64,000 nucleotides of DNA from Chlorops oryzae. Taxonomy: Eukaryota; Arthropoda; Insecta; Diptera; Chloropidae. Positions 1 through 10,685 of this stretch are shown here, piece after piece. The DNA lies in NCBI GenBank assembly GCA_020466095.1, contig CM035806.1, forward strand, positions 110,294,139 through 110,358,138. The letters are read 5' to 3'. The position numbers and the translations under genes are program-made. The notes below the pieces were generated by a model that was not told the origin of the DNA, made no database searches, and saw only the letters and a list, made by a program, of their open reading frames with translations. The number at the start of each line of letters is the position of its first letter. The stretch's first letter is position 1.

Positions 1-2
1 AA

Positions 3-2669
3 GACGTATATCTAGGCATTGATTTCTGGTATACATTTGAACTTAATCTACTAGAAAAAAATCCAAAGCCAAATAACGCAGAAGCAATACAATATTCCAT
101 AGCCGATTTAGTAATAGAAGAGCCAACCACTATGATTCGCCAACATAATTTGTCCAGAGAACAGGAAAAGGTACTAGAACTGATTAAGCAAAAATTTCCC
201 TCCCATGCCACACATGGACTAGGCAAAACACAATTAGAAGAACATGTAATAGAGGTAACAAATGAAGACATACCCATAAAACAACTCCATTACCTAGTCT
301 CACCGGTAATCCAAGACATGATTTTTAGCGAACTCGACCGTATGCTAGCCTTAGGAGTGATAGAAGAGTCAAATAGCAGTTGGAGCTCTCCCATCACACT
401 CGTCAGAAAACCTGGCAAAAATAGAGTTTGTTTAGACGCTAGGAAAGTAAATGCAAGAGCAATCAAAGTCGCATACCCATTGCTCAATATCGAAGGAATT
501 CTTAGCCGATTACAGGAAACGAGATTCATTTCAGCGATAGACCTGAAAGATGCCTTCTGGCAAATACCGCTCGAAAAGAAATCTCGCGAAAAAACTGCCT
601 TTACCGTACCGGGACGTCCGCTATATCACTATACAGTGATGCCCTTTGGATTGTGCAACGCTGCACAACGAATGTGCCGCCTGATGGATAAAGCCATCCC
701 TGCACGACTCCGAGAACAGGTCTTCGTCTACCTAGATGATTTGTTGGTATGCTCCGAAAATTTTGAAGAACACATGTCCATTTTATCAGAAGTCGCAGAG
801 TGTTTGTCACAGGCGAATCTAACTATAAATGTAGAGAAAAGTAAGTTTTGTTACCAAGAACTAAAGTACTTAGGGTTTATCGTCGGTGATGGACATATAC
901 GCACCGATGATGGCAAAATTGAAGCAGTCCGAGATTTCCCCGTTCCGAAGTCACCAAAGCAGTTTAGAAGATTTCTAGGAATGGCAGGATGGTATCGGAG
1001 GTTTATCCGAGATTATTCCACAGTAGCTTCCCCATTACATGCTTGTCTCACTAAAAATCGTATGAAACAATTTAGTTTAGATGAAGAAGCACTTACCGCT
1101 TTTGCACGGCTGAAAGCCGCACTTATCGAAGCTCCAGTTTTGATTAATCCCAATTTCCGCAAAAGATTCTTCATGCAATGCGATGCAACAAATGAAGGTG
1201 TAGGAAGTGTATTGTTCCAGAAAGATGAGGAGGAAAATAAGCTACCAATTGCATATATGCCATCCAAGCTAAATAAGGCACAGAAAAACTACAGTGTCAC
1301 GGAATTAGAATGTTACGCCGCGATTCTCTCATTACAGCGATTTAGTCCTTACGTGGAAGGGCTTCCATTCACGATCATAACCGATCATGCCAGTTTAAAA
1401 TGGCTAATGAGTCAAAAGGAACTCTCGGGCAGGTTAGCGAGGTGGAGTCTCAAACTCCAACGATACGACTTTGACATTGAGCATAGGAAAGGAGCGCAAA
1501 ACATAGTCCCTGATACGCTTTCACGAATACACATAGCAGATATCAGCGTCATCAGTCAAATTGATGTAAATCTGGAATCAGACAGTTTTCAGGCTCAAGA
1601 GTATAAAACATTAATTGCAGACGTTATGACAAATAAAGACAAACTACCTGATCTCGTTGTTTCTGAAGGTTACGTATATAAGCGAACACAGCCGGCAAGT
1701 GGAAATCCCATTCAGGAAGATCAGGCCTGGAAGTTGTGGGTACCAGAACCTTTACAAGAAGAATTAGTAAGGCAGGCTCACTCATCTGAATCGGCAGGAC
1801 ACGGTGGAATCCAAAAGACGTTAGATCGCTTAAAATTAAAATATTTCTGGCCCGGATTAGCTAGGGATGTCCAAAAACTGATTGCGGAGTGTGATACCTG
1901 TAAGGAGAATAAAAACAGGAATTTTAATAAGAGACCTCCAATGGGTACCCAACAGAAAACCGAACGCCCTTTTCAAAGGCTCTACATTGATTTCATGGGA
2001 CCATACCCACGTACTAAAGATGGAAACGTTTATATTTTTGTATGTCTGGACCATTTTACGAAATTTGTTTTTTTGAAGCCCATGCGAAAAGCAGTGGCAA
2101 CTGATATAATCAGGTACCTTGAAAGGGATGTATTTCACATCTTCGGTCTGCCCGAATATATATATTCCGACAATGGAAAACAATTTGTTTCAGTAGCGTT
2201 TAAAAATTTCTTGGAAAAACATTCCATCACTCATGTAAAAACCGCGTTTTATTCTCCTCAGGCAAATGCGTCCGAACGAGTAAATCGTTCAGTCTTGCAA
2301 ATTATTAGGTCCTTTATTAAAGAAGACCAGCGCACCTGGGACAGATACGTCAGTGAGGCAGCATTTGCATTAAGGAGCGCTAAACACAGTGCGATCAACC
2401 TAGAACCATACTATGCACTGTTCGGCATGGATATGATGCAACATGGAACGTCCTATAAAATCAGTCGCAAATTGAACACCCTAGGGAATGAAGACTTTAA
2501 AATTAAAAACTTAGCAGACAAACGATCCATTATTCGCGACTGGGTGTTAAAGGAATTAAAGAAATCCCATGAAAAGGGAGCCAAAACCTACAATACCCGG
2601 TGTCGGGACGTGAAGTATAAAATAGGTCAAGCAAAGAAAATTTTTTCATTAATTACTATTATTCAGTAA
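3..2669 (+). CDS. pol: Ty3/Gypsy pol polyprotein, 5'-partial, C-terminus cut
   Basis: Open from base 3 without a stop, so the real start lies outside the window; the ATG at 132 is internal. In order it reads the tail of a retropepsin (LGIDFW just after base 12), reverse transcriptase with the catalytic YLDD at 729-740, RNase H (TDHASLKWL near 1380) and integrase. The integrase shows an HHCC zinc finger (about 1780-1905) and DDE residues in LYIDFMGPYP, YSDNGKQF and SERVNRSV (about 1985, 2170 and 2275). It copies element RNA to cDNA and integrates it. After KYKIGQ the frame runs into an A/T-rich tract next to a DINE-1 repeat, so the integrase tail is missing. The RT resembles the Osvaldo/Ulysses-type Gypsy lineage, but the family is not certain. 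It may belong to the same element as the ORF at 7120 and the LTR-like segment at 10860-12890. Confidence 0.9.
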   Translation, partial: DVYLGIDFWYTFELNLLEKNPKPNNAEAIQYSIADLVIEEPTTMIRQHNLSREQEKVLELIKQKFPSHATHGLGKTQLEEHVIEVTNEDIPIKQLHYLVSPVIQDMIFSELDRMLALGVIEESNSSWSSPITLVRKPGKNRVCLDARKVNARAIKVAYPLLNIEGILSRLQETRFISAIDLKDAFWQIPLEKKSREKTAFTVPGRPLYHYTVMPFGLCNAAQRMCRLMDKAIPARLREQVFVYLDDLLVCSENFEEHMSILSEVAECLSQANLTINVEKSKFCYQELKYLGFIVGDGHIRTDDGKIEAVRDFPVPKSPKQFRRFLGMAGWYRRFIRDYSTVASPLHACLTKNRMKQFSLDEEALTAFARLKAALIEAPVLINPNFRKRFFMQCDATNEGVGSVLFQKDEEENKLPIAYMPSKLNKAQKNYSVTELECYAAILSLQRFSPYVEGLPFTIITDHASLKWLMSQKELSGRLARWSLKLQRYDFDIEHRKGAQNIVPDTLSRIHIADISVISQIDVNLESDSFQAQEYKTLIADVMTNKDKLPDLVVSEGYVYKRTQPASGNPIQEDQAWKLWVPEPLQEELVRQAHSSESAGHGGIQKTLDRLKLKYFWPGLARDVQKLIAECDTCKENKNRNFNKRPPMGTQQKTERPFQRLYIDFMGPYPRTKDGNVYIFVCLDHFTKFVFLKPMRKAVATDIIRYLERDVFHIFGLPEYIYSDNGKQFVSVAFKNFLEKHSITHVKTAFYSPQANASERVNRSVLQIIRSFIKEDQRTWDRYVSEAAFALRSAKHSAINLEPYYALFGMDMMQHGTSYKISRKLNTLGNEDFKIKNLADKRSIIRDWVLKELKKSHEKGAKTYNTRCRDVKYKIGQAKKIFSLITIIQ

Positions 2670-3640
2670 AATAAAAAAAATAATAATAAAAATTAAAAAA
2701 AAAAAAATAATAAAGAAGTAAGAAAGCTAAAGTCGGTCAAGCCCGACTTTGAAATACCCAGCGTCCCGACATTATGAGCGCACTATGTTTTGCTTCTCTA
2801 TTTGTGGGCGTGGCAGTGGGCGGGCCACATAAAATTTTTTCCTACACCTTTCAATCGCCTTGGTGAACCTATGTTGCGAATTTGAAGCTTCTACGCCTTT
2901 TACTTCGGAAGTTACGAAAAATCTTTATTTGTAGGCGTGGCAGTGGGCGGGCCACAAAAAATTTTTCCTACGCCTTTCGTTCGCCTTGGTGAACCTATGT
3001 TGCGAATTCGAAGCTTTTACGCCTTTTACTTCGGAAGTTACGAAAAATCTTCATTTGGGGGCGTGGCAGTGGGCGGGCCACAAAAAATTTTTTCCTACAC
3101 CTTTTATTCGCCTTGGTCAACCTATGTTGCAAATTTGAAGCTTCTACGCCTTTTACTTCGCAAGTTATGAAAATTCTCTATTTGTGGGCGTGGCAGTGGG
3201 CGCGCTACATAAATTTTTGTTCCTACGCCTTTCATTTGCCTTGGTCAACCTATGCAGCGAATTTGAAGCTTCTACGCCTTTTACTTCACAAGTAACGATA
3301 AGCCCTTATTTTTGGGCTTATTTGTGGGCGTGGCTCGAGGAGGGCGGCGTCCATTTTTTGCCAGGAAATGTCCCTTTTCGTAGTTTACCAGCACACCAAA
3401 TATCAATGGAATGTGTTGAGTGGTTCGCAAGTTACAAGCATTATACTGAAAACACAATAAATTCATTTGTGGGCGTGGCAGTGGGCGGATGTCTCCCATT
3501 TTGACTTAGGATCATACTAGGACCCCGATATACATGTGTGCCAAATTTCGACTTCATTGGTTCAGCCGTTTCGGAGGAGATCCGACCACGGACGGACGGA
3601 CAGACGGACAGACGGTCAGACGGACAGACGGACAGACGGT
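1083..3640. repeat. Tandem duplication, first unit
   Basis: The 2558-bp segment from within pol RNase H (GAAGAAGCACTTACC) to the GACAGACGGT tract of the DINE-1 repeat is repeated immediately downstream at 3641-6142. Both the Gypsy pol and the inserted DINE-1 are inside the unit, so duplication came after that insertion. The units are nearly identical by eye. Confidence 0.95.
2717..3640 (-). mobile_element. DINE-1/INE-1-like non-autonomous Helitron, 5' end lost
   Basis: Read on the minus strand, it ends in the stem AAAGTCGG/CCGACTTT followed by TTCTTACTT, the 3'-terminal hairpin of the DINE-1 type. The body has several direct repeats of about 120 bp, each with a GTGGGCGTGGCAGTGGGCGG box and a GAATTTGAAGCTTCTACGCC box, and then GGACGGACAGACGG microsatellite sequence. 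The 5' half is missing because the tandem-duplication junction at 3640/3641 cuts through the microsatellite. It carries no coding capacity. Confidence 0.8.
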
Positions 3641-5227
3641 GAAGAAGCACTTACCGCTTTTGCACGGCTGAAAGCCGCACTTATCGAAGCTCCAGTTTTG
3701 ATTAATCCCAATTTCCGCAAAAGATTCTTCATGCAATGCGATGCAACAAATGAAGGTGTAGGAAGTGTATTGTTCCAGAAAGATGAGGAGGAAAATAAGC
3801 TACCAATTGCATATATGCCATCCAAGCTAAATAAGGCACAGAAAAACTACAGTGTCACGGAATTAGAATGTTACGCCGCGATTCTCTCATTACAGCGATT
3901 TAGTCCTTACGTGGAAGGGCTTCCATTCACGATCATAACCGATCATGCCAGTTTAAAATGGCTAATGAGTCAAAAGGAACTCTCGGGCAGGTTAGCGAGG
4001 TGGAGTCTCAAACTCCAACGATACGACTTTGACATTGAGCATAGGAAAGGAGCGCAAAACATAGTCCCTGATACGCTTTCACGAATACACATAGCAGATA
4101 TCAGCGTCATCAGTCAAATTGATGTAAATCTGGAATCAGACAGTTTTCAGGCTCAAGAGTATAAAACATTAATTGCAGACGTTATGACAAATAAAGACAA
4201 ACTACCTGATCTCGTTGTTTCTGAAGGTTACGTATATAAGCGAACACAGCCGGCAAGTGGAAATCCCATTCAGGAAGATCAGGCCTGGAAGTTGTGGGTA
4301 CCAGAACCTTAACAAGAAGAATTAGTAAGGCAGGCTCACTCATCTGAATCGGCAGGACACGGTGGAATCCAAAAGACGTTAGATCGCTTAAAATTAAAAT
4401 ATTTCTGGCCCGGATTAGCTAGGGATGTCCAAAAACTGATTGCGGAGTGTGATACCTGTAAGGAGAATAAAAACAGGAATTTTAATAAGAGACCTCCAAT
4501 GGGTACCCAACAGAAAACCGAACGCCCTTTTCAAAGGCTCTACATTGATTTCATGGGACCATACCCACGTACTAAAGATGGAAACGTTTATATTTTTGTA
4601 TGTCTGGACCATTTTACGAAATTTGTTTTTTTGAAGCCCATGCGAAAAGCAGTGGCAACTGATATAATCAGGTACCTTGAAAGGGATGTATTTCACATCT
4701 TCGGTCTGCCCGAATATATATATTCCGACAATGGAAAACAATTTGTTTCAGTAGCGTTTAAAAATTTCTTGGAAAAACATTCCATCACTCATGTAAAAAC
4801 CGCGTTTTATTCTCCTCAGGCAAATGCGTCCGAACGAGTAAATCGTTCAGTCTTGCAAATTATTAGGTCCTTTATTAAAGAAGACCAGCGCACCTGGGAC
4901 AGATACGTCAGTGAGGCAGCATTTGCATTAAGGAGCGCTAAACACAGTGCGATCAACCTAGAACCATACTATGCACTGTTCGGCATGGATATGATGCAAC
5001 ATGGAACGTCCTATAAAATCAGTCGCAAATTGAACACCCTAGGGAATGAAGACTTTAAAATTAAAAACTTAGCAGACAAACGATCCATTATTCGCGACTG
5101 GGTGTTAAAGGAATTAAAGAAATCCCATGAAAAGGGAGCCAAAACCTACAATACCCGGTGTCGGGACGTGAAGTATAAAATAGGTCAAGCAAAGAAAATT
5201 TTTTCATTAATTACTATTATTCAGTAA
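3641..5227 (+). pseudogene. pol: Duplicated Ty3/Gypsy pol 3' part with nonsense mutation
   Basis: Second copy of the RNase H and integrase part of pol. It starts abruptly at the duplication junction, directly after the GACGGACAGACGG tract, so RT and protease are absent. A single T-to-A change turns TTA (Leu) into TAA at 4310-4312; the frame is otherwise open again to 5227 and the integrase DDE residues remain readable. Compared with 3-2669 this is the only disabling change I see. It cannot make a working polyprotein. Confidence 0.92.
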
Positions 5228-6142
5228 AATAAAAAAAATAATAATAAAAATTAAAAAAAAAAAAATAATAAAGAAGTAAGAAAGCTAAAGTCGGTCAAGC
5301 CCGACTTTGAAATACCCAGCGTCCCGACATTATGAGCGCACTATGTTTTGCTTCTCTATTTGTGGGCGTGGCAGTGGGCGGGCCACATAAAATTTTTTCC
5401 TACACCTTTCAATCGCCTTGGTGAACCTATGTTGCGAATTTGAAGCTTCTACGCCTTTTACTTCGGAAGTTACGAAAAATCTTTATTTGTAGGCGTGGCA
5501 GTGGGCGGGCCACAAAAAATTTTTCCTACGCCTTTCGTTCGCCTTGGTGAACCTATGTTGCGAATTCGAAGCTTTTACGCCTTTTACTTCGGAAGTTACG
5601 AAAAATCTTCATTTGGGGGCGTGGCAGTGGGCGGGCCACAAAAAATTTTTTCCTACACCTTGCAAGTTATGAAAATTCTCTATTTGTGGGCGTGGCAGTG
5701 GGCGCGCTACATAAATTTTTGTTCCTACGCCTTTCATTTGCCTTGGTCAACCTATGCAGCGAATTTGAAGCTTCTACGCCTTTTACTTCACAAGTAACGA
5801 TAAGCCCTTATTTTTGGGCTTATTTGTGGGCGTGGCTCGAGGAGGGCGGCGTCCATTTTTTGCCAGGAAATGTCCCTTTTCGTAGTTTACCAGCACACCA
5901 AATATCAATGGAATGTGTTGAGTGGTTCGCAAGTTACAAGCATTATACTGAAAACACAATAAATTCATTTGTGGGCGTGGCAGTGGGCGGATGTCTCCCA
6001 TTTTGACTTAGGATCATACTAGGACCCCGATATACATGTGTGCCAAATTTCGACTTCATTGGTTCAGCCGTTTCGGAGGAGATCCGACCACGGACGGACG
6101 GACAGACGGACAGACGGTCAGACGGACAGACGGACAGACGGT
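3641..6142. repeat. Tandem duplication, second unit
   Basis: Copy of 1083-3640 at an offset of 2558 bp. It differs by a 56-bp deletion inside the DINE-1 part (after CCTACACC near 5660; offset 2502 from there on) and by a nonsense change in pol at 4310-4312. Confidence 0.95.
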
Positions 6143-6285
6143 CAGACGGACAGACGGACATGTCTAAATCGGTTCAGTTTTTGATCCTGATCATTTCTAT
6201 ATATATTTTTCTATATCTCCGGAGCTTAATTCTCCCTGTTACAAGATTTGCACAAAACTAATATACCCCGCTTACGCTGGGTATA
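5275..6285 (-). mobile_element. DINE-1/INE-1-like repeat, complete to its 5' end
   Basis: Second copy of the repeat at 2717, this time running through the microsatellite to the 5' end of the family (minus-strand TATACCCAGCGTAAGCGGGGTATA, 6262-6285). Terminal features are the 3' hairpin AAAGTCGG/CCGACTTT at the left edge and the short inverted TATACCC/GGGTATA at the right edge. Internally it lacks 56 bp present in the first copy. Confidence 0.85.
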
Positions 6286-7084
6286 AAAATAAAAAAAAAA
6301 AAATATATATATATATCACCGTTCTGCGTCGCTTGACTTTCGACTTAATCCCGTCGGTATCGTTGCGATAACGGCTCGCGAGCTGTTGATTTGTCTCCGA
6401 CTGTGCTCCCCGTCGACGACGTATACGACGACGGATGTCGATAGCCTCGCCTCGCTCGATTCTACGGCAATCGGCTGCCAATTTTACCCAATATGGGCTC
6501 CGCCGACATTCGACAGTTATAGCAACATTCGCACAAACCGCCCAACCACGAAGAAGCTGTTTTGTTTGCCACAGCATCGTCGATCCCCCGTTTTAAAGCC
6601 GGTACTGCGATACACTCCTCGACACACACGAAATGTGTTGTGAGCCTCGTATACAAACCGGCACCGACACCCTACTTCGGAAACATCGCTCCAAACGGCA
6701 CACGAAAATATTACTTAAGTCCGGCTAGAAGGTTCGAGGCGCGTTTTTGCCAATGTCGTTATATTATATAAATTATGAATAAATTTTATGTAGTGAAATT
6801 TTGTATTAGTTTAAGATTTTAAAACATATTGTTAGTTCTTAAGATAAAGAAGATTCAATATAAAAATAACCGCAAAAAAAAAAATATATATATATATAAA
6901 GAAGAAAAAAAAAATATATTATATATATATAAGATGAGAATAAAGGAGAATGCCACGGAATTCAATGCCTCATTATTTAAGGGTGTGGATGAGTATAAAA
7001 CATACACAGCCCCATACCAAATACGAAAACAAAAACAATATCCGATTCATTTCAAAATGTCAAGGACCAAGCTCTTTAGAGATA
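6286..7084. other. Unassigned segment between DINE-1 and the EWQDP-type ORF
   Basis: Opens with an A/TA-rich tract (6290-6318), followed by a clearly more GC-rich block (about 6318-6760, rich in CGAC, GACG and GCCG) and then AT-rich, A-tract sequence with (TA)n runs to about 6935. I cannot find a convincing protein in the GC-rich block. It may be internal sequence of the retroelement whose pol is at 3-2669. Confidence 0.4.
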
Positions 7085-7119
7085 GATTGTAAATCTCAGC
7101 CCAGCATTTCCGGGAGTCA

Positions 7120-7848
7120 ATGGCCATTTTAAATGGGCACCAAAGCCGCACGCTGACCTTGCCAAGCGATTTAACCGAATGGCAAGACCCACGGACCAAG
7201 CGTATAACGCTACGGCCCATGCAGCAGACCAACACAAACAATAAAAAACTCATAGACACATACCTAGAGCCTGAACAGGCAAACCATACTCTAATTCCGG
7301 CAGTAGTCATACCAGTGACACAAGTGGCAGAATCCGAGCCACCACCATCCGCATCCAAGCCACCACCATCCGCATCCAAAACACCACCATCGGCACCAGA
7401 TCCGTCACCTGCGCCAGCAAATCCGTCACCTTCGCCAGCAGAAGCAGACGAAGATTGTTTAAGTTTAGACGGCCACGACCACGAATTATGAGAAAATGAT
7501 TGGGGAGGCTATGGTGCACTAATAGCTGAAAGCGACACAAATATAAAGAAAACGATAGATATATATGCGAAGAAATATGTCATACCGGAAGCAGAGATAC
7601 AGGAGAGGATTCCCCGGATACTTGTCGAAGTAGTAGAGATAACTATACGTCGACATCCCAACAAGCGCCTTAAAGTGATAAAACAGGTCAATGAAAAATA
7701 TTATCAAATTAATATATATAGCGACGACACTTACAACATAACACTCCGAAAAGCACCAAAAAAGGAAACGATCTCCACGTCTAGAGCCACACCGCAAGCA
7801 CCAAAACGCCGAAAGCTCTGCAAAAATTGCAAATGTAAAATAAAATGA
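7120..7848 (+). pseudogene. EWQDP-type retroelement ORF with one in-frame stop
   Basis: A 243-codon frame from ATG 7120 to TGA 7848, broken only by TGA at 7489-7491. It is homologous along its length to the intact ORF at 51476-52153. Both have a block reading LP.DL.EWQDP.TKR.TLRPM near the N-terminus, a proline-rich spacer (here PPPSASK and PSPAPANPSPSP repeats), then EDCLSLDG, a WGGYGAL block, a block ending YYQIN or FYQVN, and a basic tail. The stop falls between EDCLSLDG and WGGYGAL. No family name comes to mind. Its position upstream of a promoter-bearing LTR-like segment suggests a third, env-position ORF of a Ty3/Gypsy element (inference). Weak similarity continues upstream of the ATG behind a stop. 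Confidence 0.7.
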
Positions 7849-7906
7849 ATATATAGAAGAATATATGTATAAAAAAAATAAAAAAATAAAAAAAAGGAGA
7901 CGATTT

Positions 7907-7992
7907 AAAATGAACTAATATGAATTAAAATGAATTAATATGAATTAAAATGAATTAAGAGGAATTAAAACTAACTAAGATGAATTAAAATA
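7907..7992. repeat. AATTAAAATG-type short tandem repeat
   Basis: About eight degenerate copies of a 10-bp AT-rich unit (TGAATTAAAA or TGAATTAATA) directly downstream of the broken ORF and directly upstream of the Helitron 5' end at 8001. Confidence 0.8.
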
Positions 7993-8125
7993 GATTTAAA
8001 TCTATATATATAAAATAATGTTGCGAAATGTGTTTGTGTTGAACTTTGTCGGCACTGGCTGAACCGATTTGCATGCAGTTTTTTTTGTTTGAAAGGTGAA
8101 GTCCGCCTGAATGTTTTAAGCTATA

Positions 8126-8176
8126 TGCGACATTGGTGCGTGTGCGACATTGGTGCGCGTGCGACATTGGTGCGTG
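8126..8176. repeat. 17-bp tandem repeat, three copies
   Basis: Three head-to-tail copies of TGCGACATTGGTGCGTG with one T-to-C change in the middle copy, within the 5' part of the Helitron. Confidence 0.9.
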
Positions 8177-8206
8177 TGTCGTGAGATATCAGCATTTTTG
8201 TGAGTT

Positions 8207-8487
8207 GTAAGAATTGATAGATAGAAAGATTGATAGATTGATTGATTGATATATTAAAAGATTGATAGATTGAAAGATTGACAGATTGGTAGGTTGATAG
8301 ATTGAAAGATTGATAAATTAACAGATTGACAGAATGATAGATTGATGGATAAATATATTGAAAGATTGATAGATTGAGAAATTGATAGATTGACTGATTG
8401 ACAGATTGATAGATTTAAAGATTGATAGATCGATAGATTGATAGATTGAAAGATTGATAGATTGATAGATTGACATATTGATAGGTT
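8207..8487. repeat. ATTGATAG/GATA-type satellite, left block
   Basis: Irregular 8- and 4-bp repeats (ATTGATAG, ATTGAAAG, ATTGACAG). The array continues at 9137-9380 on the other side of the solo LTR, so it was one array before that insertion. A short related GATGGATA tract recurs at 10215-10247. Confidence 0.95.
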
Positions 8488-9136
8488 TGTTGTGAGTTAC
8501 AACAATTGTGCACTCACTGTACGACCTAGCGTGAATCAAACAGCCAATCGTTTTCGCAAGAACAGCGAATAACAGACAGAAGCAAACAAAAGAAATGCAA
8601 CGATCGAAGACAATGACACAATATCGTCACCAAAGCAGAACTAGAACTGGAACGCAGAAGTAGGTCAGCGGTAATGAGAACAACGACTACGTCAGCACCA
8701 GCTATTACACGATGTTATGGAGAAAAGCGAAATTGGGCAATAGGCGATTGCACAGCAGCAGTTCGTCATTTGCGGAAGTGTTCCAGATTTGGCGAGAAAG
8801 TGCAGCCTAAGCACTTTCTCCTCATAAAAGGGAAGAATCAACATCGACAAGGGGACTCTTGATTCAGTATTCAAAGTCTCAACTCCGATGCACGTACTCA
8901 CCCAAGGGCCACAACAACGGAGCGTAGACTTAAGTGTTAGACAGGGAATTAGGGAAGCCCTTCGAGTCAATTAGGAGCTAGAGTAGGATCCAAAAATTGT
9001 AATTAAAATAATAAGTAAATTAATAAAAGGACCTAATTGAATTATCTGTGTCCGGAGTATTATTTAAAAGGGATAATTAGGTCTGGGTATTAGTCTGGAG
9101 GAGCCAGACTGATACATTCCCCTAATAATCACAACA
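8488..9136 (+). mobile_element. Solo LTR, 649 bp
   Basis: Begins TGTTGTGA and ends TCACAACA (perfect 8-bp terminal inverted repeat with TG...CA) and is flanked by a 4-bp target duplication, GGTT at 8484-8487 and GGTT at 9137-9140. A polyadenylation signal (AATAAA near 9022) and absence of internal coding sequence fit a solo LTR left by recombination between two LTRs. The ends resemble the 412/mdg1 style of Gypsy LTR; the exact family is not assigned. Confidence 0.9.
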
Positions 9137-9380
9137 GGTTGATAGATTTAAAAATTGATAAATTGACAGATTGACAGATTGATAGATTGATAGAATGACA
9201 GATTGATAGATTTATGGATAATTATATTGAAATATTGATAGATTGACAGATTGATAGAATGTCAGATTGATAGATTGATGGATAGATATATTGAAATATT
9301 GATTGATTGATAGGTTGAAAGATTGATGATAGAAGGATAGATAGATGGATAGATGAATAGAGAGATGGATAGATAGATAA
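9137..9380. repeat. ATTGATAG/GATA-type satellite, right block
   Basis: Continuation of the array at 8207-8487 after the solo LTR, grading into GATGGATAGATAG. Confidence 0.95.
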
Positions 9381-9475
9381 CACCTATTCCCTAAATTAGA
9401 TGGGGGAATAATTTTACCGAGATTGCACTGCAGCCGGTATCTAGGTTATTTAAAATGAAAGGGCAGCAAAGCAGG
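9381..9475. repeat. 90-bp direct repeat, copy 1 (partner 10247-10337)
   Basis: Contains ATTCCCTAAATTAGATGGG and GGTATCTAGGTTATTTAAAA; the near-identical partner at 10247-10337 lacks nine bases. Both follow a GATGGATA tract, so the helicase fragment between them is bracketed by a duplicated segment. Confidence 0.85.
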
Positions 9476-9481
9476 CTTTTC

Positions 9482-10198
9482 GGTGGTGCTGTACTGCTGC
9501 TGTCCTGTGATTTTAGACAGACATTGCCCGTTATTCCCCGCGCTACATATGCGGATGAAATCAACGCGTGTACAAAACAATCACATCTATGACGAAATGT
9601 CAGTACATTATGTTTTAACACAAATATACGAGTTCAACTGCAAAACGATCCATTGGAACTATCATTCTCCGAGCAATTGCTCAACATTGGAAATGGAATA
9701 ATACCATTGCATGGGGACACACGATGCATCAAATTGCCAGGAAATTTCTGCAACATGGTAAATGCGAAAAATGCTTTGATTGAAAGCATATTTCCAGATT
9801 TAAAAGCCAATTATCTTAATCATGCGTGGCTTCGTGAACGAGCTATTTTAGCTGCAAAAAATATCGATGTTGACGCTATTAACTTTAAAATACAACAGTC
9901 ATTGCCCGGCAATGAGATATTGTTCAAATCAATCGACGCTGTTACCAATCCTGACGAAGCAGTAAACTATCCTGTTGAATTTTTGAATTCGCTGGATTTA
10001 CCAGGAATGCCACCACATAACTTACGATTAACACTGGTTCACCTATCATTTTGCTTCGGAATTTAAATGCAACTAAGCTATGCAACGGTACACGATTAGT
10101 CACAACAAAAATAATGGGCAATGTTCTTCAAGCTACAATTTTGAACGGAAAATTTGAAGATCGTCTTCCGATGGCACGCTGTCAAAGTAGCCGTTTGT
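9482..10198 (+). pseudogene. Helitron Pif1-like helicase, C-terminal fragment
   Basis: One frame from 9482 reads a Pif1-type motif (CDFRQTLPVIPR), then ADEINAC, a GNGIIPL block and the LDLPGMPPHNLRL block that precedes the last helicase motifs. After a one-base frameshift near 10035 the next frame continues with GSPIILLRNLN and LCNGTRL. An in-frame TGA sits near 9590. This is the C-terminal third of the helicase half of a Helitron RepHel protein, which unwinds DNA during rolling-circle transposition. The Walker A region and the Rep nuclease are missing. The fragment ends where the second 90-bp repeat and GATA tract begin. Confidence 0.88.
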
Positions 10199-10685
10199 TT
10201 ACTTTTTGTGCGGTGGATAGATGGATAGTTAGATGGATAGATGGATAACAGCTATTCCCCAAATTAGATAGGGGAATAATTTTACCGCTGCAGTCGGTAT
10301 CTAGGTTATTTAAAATGAAAAAGCAGCAAAGTAGGCTTGGGCAAAAAATACGAATTCACCAAGCTATTTAAAATTTTAAATGTAACAAACTTTCAAATCA
10401 TAAAAAAAATTTATTTTTATTTAAATCGGGAGTAAGCGCATTTCAGTGAATATTAAGTCTATTATATTCACAGTTAAGTACATAAAACAATGCCACGTTT
10501 CCGTGGGAGAGGAGGAATTATTGGTCGATAGTAGTTTAAGTAAAAATTTATAGCATAATGTTTAAATTTCACACAAAGAATGAATAAAAACCTAGAGTAT
10601 TTAAAAACATACTACTTTACCACTTTTACTACTCTTGCCCAATATGAACCTGTAGCGGGAGAGGAAACGAGCGCGTGTCATACGA
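10199..10685. other. Helitron 3' non-coding part
   Basis: Holds the second 90-bp direct repeat (10247-10337) and then AT-rich sequence with no recognisable gene up to the terminal hairpin. Confidence 0.6.

Noticed and set aside
1857..2183. Minus-strand frame inside integrase
   Set aside because: Shadow of the pol frame on the opposite strand; repeated at 4415-4741 only because of the tandem duplication.
3590..3640. CRISPR-like short repeats (GACGGACAGACGG)
   Set aside because: Degenerate microsatellite inherent to DINE-1-type repeats, no spacers of constant size, eukaryotic context; the same tracts occur at 6095, 17995, 18870 and 39475.
6272..6577. Minus-strand Arg-rich frame in the GC-rich block
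   Set aside because: No recognisable domain, and the last part reads through the TA/A tract; probably compositional.
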